64,000 nucleotides of DNA from QNYQ01 sp964542985 (lineage in GTDB: Archaea > Thermoproteota > Thermoprotei_A > Sulfolobales > Pyrodictiaceae). The notes under the pieces were generated by a model that made no database searches, was not told where the DNA came from, and saw only the letters and a list, made by a program, of their open reading frames with translations. The position numbers and the translations under genes are program-made. The stretch is taken from assembly GCA_964542985.1 (NCBI GenBank), contig CAZIWH010000001.1, positions 41,390-105,389 of the forward strand. The letters are read 5' to 3'. Positions 59,828-64,000 of the stretch are shown here, one piece after another. Each line of letters starts with the position of its first letter. The stretch's first letter is position 1.

Positions 59828-60183
59828 CTCGTCCTGGTCGCCTCCTCGGCAATGTCTATAGCCTTGCTGAGCTTCTGTATGCCCGCGCGCCTAGTACTGG
59901 CTCTAACCCTCTCCTCGTCAACCTCTACGCGGAAGCCGAGTTCCTCGAGCCTGCGTGCAGCTGTTCTCGCCTTCTCTTTGCTCGAGGCATTCACAACCAC
60001 ATGTATGCTCGTCGGACCCGGCTCTAGTCTCACAGTGACTTTGTAACCGCCTTCACGCACACCCGTCACGTTGTGGTAATTGAGGCTCTTGCCGTCAAGT
60101 GTTAGCTGGCGACCCCTCCTCTCGGTGACACGCAAACCACGGTTCTCCATGAGGCCACGGTAGCGCTGGGCCTCAGAGGCCAC
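59824..60183 (-). CDS. small protein, unknown
   Basis: A 119-residue protein with basic N-terminus (QRYRGLMENRGLRVTERRGR), two strands (GGYKVTVRLEPGPTSIHVVVNA) and a helical tail (SKEKARTAARRLEELGF). It could be a KH-like or ferredoxin-like RNA-binding fold, but no signature is definitive. GTG 60183 has GGGGGTGA at a good distance; ATG 60150 is internal. It is co-translated with the cysteine-rich protein (ATGA overlap). Confidence 0.6.
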   Translation of the reverse strand: MASEAQRYRGLMENRGLRVTERRGRQLTLDGKSLNYHNVTGVREGGYKVTVRLEPGPTSIHVVVNASSKEKARTAARRLEELGFRVEVDEERVRASTRRAGIQKLSKAIDIAEEATRTR

Positions 60184-60268
60184 GGCTACTCTTCACCCCC
60201 GGTTCTCTCCGCCGGGTCTGCCGTCTAAGGCTTCCTCAGCGGCGGAAAACGGCGGCGCTGACAAGCGG

Positions 60269-60994
60269 TTAGGGGGTGAAGTCTGCTAAGGTCGCGAAGA
60301 CGGCTTTTGCGGCCTTATCCACGTACTGTACCAGCTCCTCGTGGTGCTTTAGCTCCTCCTTGCCAGGGACGGCCAGGTTGTCAGATATGACTAGTATCGC
60401 TGCCGCGTGGAAGCCCCTCATAGCCGATAGGGCGAAGAGTGTGGCGGCCTCCATCTCCACGGCGACTATGCCGCGGCTCTGCCATTTCTTTACGAAATTC
60501 TTATCCTCCGCATAGAATGCATCGCTGCTGAACACTGGGCCAAGAACGACCCTGCCATGTATCTCCTTCGCCTTGTCGTATAGCATGGTTGTGAGCTTGG
60601 GCGAGGGTGCGGCAACCATACATGCATCCGGCACATAGCTGCCTATCGTGCCCCCATGTATGTAGGCCGCTCCCGTGGCCACAACGACATCGCCTATTTC
60701 AAGGCTGGGCACAAGTCCGCCCGCCGTACCAAGCCTTATCATGACCTTGGCTCCGAGCATGCGGAGCTCCTCAAACACTATCGCCGCCGAGGGAGCACCT
60801 ATACCGTGGACAGCCACACTAACCCTCGTATCACCGTAGTAGCCGGTGTATATGTGGAACCCTCTAGCCTTGTTCACAAGCTCGGCGTCGCGGAGGAACT
60901 TCCTAGCTAGGTATTCCGCCCTGGCTGGGTCTCCCACAACAACAACCTTCTCGGCTAACTTATCTGGGCTTATGCGGATATGCTGCGGCTTCAT
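60269..60994 (-). CDS. purine nucleoside / methylthioadenosine phosphorylase (PNP-UDP family)
   Basis: A 241-residue hexameric-type phosphorylase. It has KVVVVGDPARAEYLARKFL (phosphate site), GIGAPSAAIVFEEL, RLGTAGGLV, the base-binding VEMEAATLFALSA and VISDN with the catalytic Asp. Sulfolobus members of this family cleave methylthioadenosine and purine nucleosides, so it may feed MtnA (26.8 kb) in methionine salvage. ATG 60994 is the start. The gap downstream holds no clear gene; upstream is a region with guide RNA candidates. Confidence 0.9.
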   Translation of the reverse strand: MKPQHIRISPDKLAEKVVVVGDPARAEYLARKFLRDAELVNKARGFHIYTGYYGDTRVSVAVHGIGAPSAAIVFEELRMLGAKVMIRLGTAGGLVPSLEIGDVVVATGAAYIHGGTIGSYVPDACMVAAPSPKLTTMLYDKAKEIHGRVVLGPVFSSDAFYAEDKNFVKKWQSRGIVAVEMEAATLFALSAMRGFHAAAILVISDNLAVPGKEELKHHEELVQYVDKAAKAVFATLADFTP

Positions 60995-61033
60995 GGTACA
61001 CAGCCTCCACCCCCCAGGACGGGGGTGCCCGGC

Positions 61034-61040
61034 CTTATAG
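61034..61040 (+). promoter_or_regulatory. TATA-like element before a guide RNA candidate
   Basis: CTTATAG lies about 30 bases ahead of the GGGGCT arm at 61069, the expected spacing for a transcript starting at the RNA. Confidence 0.5.
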
Positions 61041-61068
61041 ACTGGCCCTCAGTCGTTACATCCTTCTA

Positions 61069-61137
61069 GGGGCTGTGAAGACTCCCCGAGGACTGAGCAG
61101 CAAGATACCGTGCTGACGCACGAGCATGCTGAGCCCC
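61069..61137 (+). ncRNA. C/D-box guide RNA candidate
   Basis: GGGGCT (61069-61074) pairs with AGCCCC (61132-61137). Inside are C GTGAAGA (61075-61081), guide CTCCCCGAGGA (61082-61092), D' CTGA (61093-61096), a 13-base spacer, C'-like GTGCTGA (61110-61116), guide CGCACGAGCATG (61117-61128) and D CTGA (61129-61132). Eight bases of the second guide are antisense to GCUCGUGC of 16S, which is too short to be sure. A TATA-like element lies 30 bases upstream. Confidence 0.6.
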
Positions 61138-61187
61138 CTAAATTGGGGATAAAGAGGCATCACCTGCTCCTCCTTTATTCCTTCTCG

Positions 61188-61269
61188 GGGGCGGCTGTGA
61201 GGAGCTTGACCGCTCCCGAGCTCCTCATTAGAGGAGCTGTGAGGAGAATGGTAGCCGCCTAGCCGCCCC
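61188..61269 (+). ncRNA. structured RNA with two GTGAGGA boxes, weak C/D candidate
   Basis: GGGGCGGCT (61188-61196) pairs with AGCCGCCCC (61261-61269). GTGAGGA (61197-61203), guide-like GCTTGACCGCTC and D'-like CCGA follow, then a hairpin GCTCCTC-ATTA-GAGGAGC, and a second GTGAGGA (61239-61245). No NNGA stands before the last arm, so the D box is missing. It could be a decayed guide RNA or another structured transcript. Confidence 0.4.
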
Positions 61270-61340
61270 GCGGCATCATTCAAGGAGAAGAGGTTATAGG
61301 ACTCGGTTGAGGGCTATGCTACCTAACCCGGAGCGCCACC

Positions 61341-61667
61341 TTGGCAGCGTCGGAGGAGGAGCTGTACATACTGGACAAACACCTGGGCGAGATGATCGAG
61401 TCCATAGTGTACAAATACGGCTACAATGTTGACGTAGAGAGCGAGTATGAGGAGCTACTAGAGTTCATCCACCGTAGGCTAGTGAAGGCCTGGTTCCGCG
61501 GCAGGAAGCCTAGCCCCGAGGAGCTTGAGGCAGCACTGAAGAATGCTAAGAGGAGGAAGAGGAGGCACCTAGAGGTACTATTGAGCTTCCTAATAAGCCG
61601 CTATGCAGCCCGCAACGGCCCAGTGTACGTACAGCAGCACAGTGACTGGAGGGACGACTACTACTAG
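61341..61667 (+). CDS. small acidic-basic protein, unknown
   Basis: A 108-residue helical protein: an acidic N-terminal helix (SEEELYILDKHLGEMIESIV), a Glu-rich stretch (VDVESEYEELLEFIHRRL), a Lys/Arg block (KNAKRRKRRHLEVLL) and a polar tail ending in DWRDDYY. I do not recognise it. TTG 61341 follows a TATA-like GGTTATAGG (61292-61300) by about 45 bases. It stands alone between two RNA-rich gaps. Confidence 0.55.
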   Translation: MAASEEELYILDKHLGEMIESIVYKYGYNVDVESEYEELLEFIHRRLVKAWFRGRKPSPEELEAALKNAKRRKRRHLEVLLSFLISRYAARNGPVYVQQHSDWRDDYY

Positions 61668-61722
61668 GCTGTTGAGCCTACCCAGGAACTCCAACTCGTC
61701 TTACATGACATGCTTTACTCAT

Positions 61723-61805
61723 TGGCGGGGGTTCTTTTCGCGGTAATATCTTCATCCCCGCCTTACGCGGGTCGCGGGGGGCAAGTGCTAACATCTCCCC
61801 CGCCA
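61723..61805. repeat. four alternating GC arms forming two hairpins or one long stem
   Basis: TGGCGGGGG (61723-61731) is matched by CCCCGCC (61756-61762) and again by CCCCCGCCA (61797-61805); GCGGGGG (61774-61780) also matches the latter. So either two adjacent hairpins or a single 9-base outer stem can form. The two right halves are similar (TAATATCTTCATCCCCGCC and TAACATCTCCCCCGCC), which suggests a duplication. Confidence 0.6.
61724..61762 (-). ncRNA. short stem-loop with C box and 16S 530-loop antisense
   Basis: On the minus strand: GGCGGGG arm, C box ATGAAGA (61749-61755), guide TATTACCGCGAA (61737-61748), D-like AAGA (61733-61736) and the closing CCCCGCC arm. Ten bases of the guide are antisense to CGCGGUAAUA of the universally conserved 530 loop of 16S. 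The D box is poor and there is no C'/D' half, so this could be a single-guide form. Confidence 0.45.
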
Positions 61806-61876
61806 TATGTCGCCGAGGACACGCTGAGGGTTAATTAGGGAAGGGCCCCGGTGCCTTGAAGGGCATTCCGGAGTGT

Positions 61877-61938
61877 GCCCTCCTCCGCGTCCCATCTAGC
61901 CGTGCTGGCCCTGGCACGCTGCAGCGGCCGAGGAGGGC
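61877..61938 (+). ncRNA. long stem-loop upstream of the 61985 gene, possible structured RNA
   Basis: GCCCTCCTC (61877-61885) and GAGGAGGGC (61930-61938) form a perfect 9-base stem. The interior contains CGTGC-TGGCCCTG-GCACG (61901-61918) and two unpaired sides of 15 and 11 bases, the general form of an H/ACA pocket. No ACA follows at the expected place, so it may simply be the leader of the next gene. A TATA-like GGTTAATTAGG lies near 61829-61839. Confidence 0.4.
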
Positions 61939-61984
61939 CTAGCCTCAAGACTTCGAAGCACTCTGAGACGGTGGTAGCGGGACT

Positions 61985-62779
61985 ATGGTGAGGCGGAGGC
62001 GTAGGGCTACACGTAAGCGGTCTAAGCGGACCACGTCAAGTAGGTCTACGTCTACAAGGCGCCGAGCTAGGGCTGACCCGGAGACCATACTTAATTCTGT
62101 GCTTGACGAGGTTGTATCTAGGCTTGGGCTTGACCTGCTGGGACTCAGCAGGGAGGAGTACGCTGAGATTCTCAGGCCCGTTGTGGAGGGCATAGTGTCA
62201 CAGTACAGTTCCCGGCCTTCGAGAGAGGCCGTGCTTAATAGGCTAGAAAATGCTGCCCGGAACATCTACATGCTTGCCTCAGCCTATGTACTGGAGAAGT
62301 ATGAGAAGCTGACCGAAGATCAACTGGAGTTCATAGTGGCTAATGCGCCTCAGATAGCAGCCAAGTACGTGCAGAAGCTCTACCGGGAGGCGCTTAGGCT
62401 GGGTAGACGCGACGTTATACCGATGCTTAGATCCGCCTGGGAGCGTTTCGGGACACCTACCCCCCTCGCTTGTCCGCGCTGCGGTTTCAGGGCTGTGACC
62501 CCGGATCTTGTCTGCATAGTGTGTAACTATGAACTCTCGGAGCGTGAGGCTAAGGAGATGCTTGATTTTGAAGAGAAGCTTAGAGAGCTTGCCGAGTTCT
62601 ATAGCCCATTTGAAATAAGGGAAACCATAGCTAGGGGCTACGTAATTATAGGAGACGTTGTTAAACCCGCTACGGCCGAGAGACAGCCTACCGACATAGT
62701 TCTTCACTTGAGCGACAGCGAGAAGAAGCTGTTGTCGCAGCTCCTTGCTGAGAGAAGGGGGAGCCAGGTTGGTGCTTGA
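61985..62779 (+). CDS. zinc-ribbon protein with basic N-terminal tail
   Basis: A 264-residue protein. The first 30 residues are almost only Arg, Lys, Ser and Thr, an RNA- or DNA-binding tail. A helical domain follows (to about 155), then a CxxC-CxxC zinc ribbon, CPRCGFRAVTPDLVCIVCNYEL (about residues 159-180 in two halves), and a C-terminal helical part. I do not recognise the family; a role with nucleic acids is inferred from the tail and ribbon. ATG 61985 starts it. The next gene overlaps its end by 11 bases. Confidence 0.65.
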   Translation: MVRRRRRATRKRSKRTTSSRSTSTRRRARADPETILNSVLDEVVSRLGLDLLGLSREEYAEILRPVVEGIVSQYSSRPSREAVLNRLENAARNIYMLASAYVLEKYEKLTEDQLEFIVANAPQIAAKYVQKLYREALRLGRRDVIPMLRSAWERFGTPTPLACPRCGFRAVTPDLVCIVCNYELSEREAKEMLDFEEKLRELAEFYSPFEIRETIARGYVIIGDVVKPATAERQPTDIVLHLSDSEKKLLSQLLAERRGSQVGA

Positions 62780-63146
62780 GCTGCGCAGTTTTGAAGATGT
62801 TGAGGAGCTGCTAAGGCGGAGCCGGCTAGTGCTTCTGCTTGTCTACGACTCTGGGAGCCCTGATGGGCGCTACCTCTCGGCTCTCCTGGACGATATAGCG
62901 TATACTCTCGAGCCCGTATTTGCTGTAGCCAAGCTCGACGCGGCCGAGGCTCCGGATGTCGCCGCCAGGTATGCGCGGAGTATGCCTAGGCTCATGCTGT
63001 TCTATAAAGGCAAGAAGGTGTGGGAGCAGATCGGCTTCTTCTATAGTAGTAGCTCGGATCGCTACGCTATACGTAGAGGGATTCTTTATGCCCTGATGAG
63101 GCTTGGTCTTTCTCCCTCCTCGCTTGGTGTGAGGCTCAGCTTCTAG
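62769..63146 (+). CDS. thioredoxin-fold protein without the CxxC
   Basis: A 125-residue protein with the thioredoxin pattern: LVLLLVYDSGSPDGRYLSALLDDIA stands where the active site WCxxC should be, then VFAVAKLDAAEAPDVAARYA and the cis-Pro motif SMPRLMLFYKGKKV. Both cysteines are lost, so it cannot act as a redox enzyme and may be a structural partner or chaperone. TTG 62769 has GGGGGAG in front and overlaps the preceding gene. Confidence 0.7.
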   Translation: MVLELRSFEDVEELLRRSRLVLLLVYDSGSPDGRYLSALLDDIAYTLEPVFAVAKLDAAEAPDVAARYARSMPRLMLFYKGKKVWEQIGFFYSSSSDRYAIRRGILYALMRLGLSPSSLGVRLSF

Positions 63147-63163
63147 CCGGAATCTAGGTAAGG

Positions 63164-63172
63164 CTTATATAG
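63164..63172 (+). promoter_or_regulatory. TATA box of the thermosome gene
   Basis: CTTATATAG lies about 60 bases before ATG 63232 and predicts a leader of about 35 bases that includes the GAGGGGTGA ribosome site. Confidence 0.65.
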
Positions 63173-63231
63173 AAGTGCTTCTGAAGCGGGTAGACTTGGA
63201 CAAGGATGCCCAAGGCAGAGGGGTGACACCC

Positions 63232-64000
63232 ATGGCGCTCGGTGTACCAATCCTGGTGCTCAAGGAGGGCACCCAGCGCGTCTACGGCCGCGAGGCGCTG
63301 AGGAACAACATACTCGCAGCTAAGGTCCTGGCAGAGGTTCTCAAGAGCAGCCTAGGTCCCCGCGGCCTAGACAAGATGCTTGTTGACAGCTTTGGTGACG
63401 TAACCATAACCAACGACGGCGCCACTATACTCAAGGAGATGGAGATACAGCACCCTGCAGCCAAGCTCATGGTTGAGGTAGCTAAGGCCCAGGACGCCGA
63501 GGTGGGCGACGGCACCACCAGCGCCGTAGTGCTCGCTGGCATGCTCCTTGACAAGGCTGAGGCACTACTCGACGAGAACATACATCCCACCACGATAATC
63601 GAGGGCTACAAGAAGGCTCTCGACTTTGCCCTAGAGGAACTCAGCAAGATAGGAATGAAGGTTGACATAAACGATAGACAGTTACTCAAGAGGATAGCCG
63701 CCACCAGCCTCACCAGCAAGTACGTCGGCAGCGGCCCCACTATGGACAAGCTCACCGACATGGCTGTTGAGGCCGTGCTACGTGTCGCCGATAAGAGGGC
63801 TGACGGCACCTACGACGTCCGCCTCGACAGAATAAAGATAGAGAAGAAGAAGGGCGGCAGTCTACTTGACAGCAAGCTCGTAGAAGGCATCGTGCTTGAC
63901 AAGGAGGTTGTGCATCCTGGCATGCCTAGGAGGATTGAGAACGCTTTCATAGTGCTGCTCGACGCACCACTGGAGGTTGAGAAGCCAGAGATTGACGCTG
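63232..64000 (+). CDS. thermosome (group II chaperonin) subunit, cut by window edge
   Basis: ATP-driven protein folding complex of archaea. The visible 256 codons have the group II pattern: an N-terminal VLKEGTQRVYGREALRNN, the nucleotide sites SLGPRGLDKMLVD and TNDGATILKEM, AKAQDAEVGDGTTSAVVLAG (catalytic Asp), and the start of the apical domain (IEKKKGGSLLDSKLVEGIVL). About half the protein lies outside the window. ATG 63232 has GAGGGGTGA in front. Which subunit type (alpha or beta) it is cannot be told from this part. Confidence 0.96.
   Translation, partial: MALGVPILVLKEGTQRVYGREALRNNILAAKVLAEVLKSSLGPRGLDKMLVDSFGDVTITNDGATILKEMEIQHPAAKLMVEVAKAQDAEVGDGTTSAVVLAGMLLDKAEALLDENIHPTTIIEGYKKALDFALEELSKIGMKVDINDRQLLKRIAATSLTSKYVGSGPTMDKLTDMAVEAVLRVADKRADGTYDVRLDRIKIEKKKGGSLLDSKLVEGIVLDKEVVHPGMPRRIENAFIVLLDAPLEVEKPEIDA

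Noticed and set aside
60173..60239. Minus-strand C/D-like pattern (CTGAGGA, GTGAAGA, CTGA) before the 59824-60183 gene
   Set aside because: The GTGAAGA is at the ideal place to be the ribosome site of GTG 60183, the terminal stem is only GCC/GGC, and the 10-base match to 23S GGCCACGGCU rests on uncertain recall. It may be real but I do not list it.
1..64000. tRNA genes with introns
   Set aside because: The gaps were scanned by eye for TTCRANTC-type loops with acceptor stems; none was found. A covariance-model search would settle this.

Overview
The window reads as chromosomal DNA of a GC-rich hyperthermophilic crenarchaeon, most like the Pyrodictiaceae (Pyrodictium, Hyperthermus, Pyrolobus). 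This placement is an inference from gene content: reverse gyrase, Alba, RadA, DNA topoisomerase VI, a TATA-binding protein, thermosome, type II GAPDH, GatDE, TmcA and two archaeal Lhr helicases. Promoters look archaeal (short AT-rich TATA elements in a GC-rich background), GTG and TTG starts are common, and genes often overlap by 4 bases. I saw no tRNA or rRNA gene, insertion sequence, prophage or CRISPR array.

Layout. 0-8 kb: pyruvate kinase (cut by the left edge), RimI acetyltransferase, PduO-type adenosyltransferase, a degenerate metallophosphoesterase, an MgtC/DUF4010 membrane protein, and nadE divergent from the NAD(P)HX repair enzyme Nnr. 8-13 kb: TBP, small unknown proteins, UspA, and a pgk-gap pair. 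13-25 kb: a nucleic-acid-processing stretch (Lhr, RHH and winged-helix regulators, a Cas4-like nuclease, a PHP phosphoesterase, TrpRS, a NurA-like nuclease), then a pterin-type group (DUF447, MptE, MptG) and TmcA. 25-31 kb: HisRS, the non-catalytic EndA subunit, MtnA, and a type IV pilus operon (pilin, ATPase, TadC). 31-42 kb: topoisomerase VI B and A, DeoC, an ASCH protein with a zinc-ribbon partner, GlmU/GlmS, ThrRS, RadA. 42-49 kb: prepilin peptidase, a HIT hydrolase, small regulators, a second Lhr and an Alba paralogue. 49-64 kb: reverse gyrase, a second Alba, GatDE, protein disulfide oxidoreductase, a nucleoside phosphorylase, unknown small proteins and the thermosome (cut by the right edge).

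The most striking non-coding content is a set of compact C/D-box guide RNA candidates in the narrow gaps between genes. They share a GC-rich terminal stem, a C box close to RTGARGA, a guide of about 12 nt and a relaxed D box (CTGA, CCGA, TCGA or CGGA). Several guides are antisense to rRNA segments that I know from memory to be conserved: the 16S decoding site around C1402, the 23S peptidyl-transferase segments around 2442-2453 and 2587-2606, a 23S segment near 1935-1945, the LSU segment AAACACGGACC and the 16S 530 loop. The relaxed D boxes may explain why standard searches could miss them. rRNA sequences were recalled, not looked up, so every target needs an alignment against the organism's own rRNAs.

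The genes fit together as housekeeping of a heat-adapted archaeon: DNA topology and chromatin (reverse gyrase, topoisomerase VI, two Alba), repair (RadA, Lhr, Cas4-like, NurA-like), translation and rRNA/tRNA modification (aminoacyl-tRNA synthetases, GatDE, TmcA, EndA, guide RNAs), lower glycolysis (gap, pgk, pyk), and a surface pilus with its own signal peptidase about 12 kb away.
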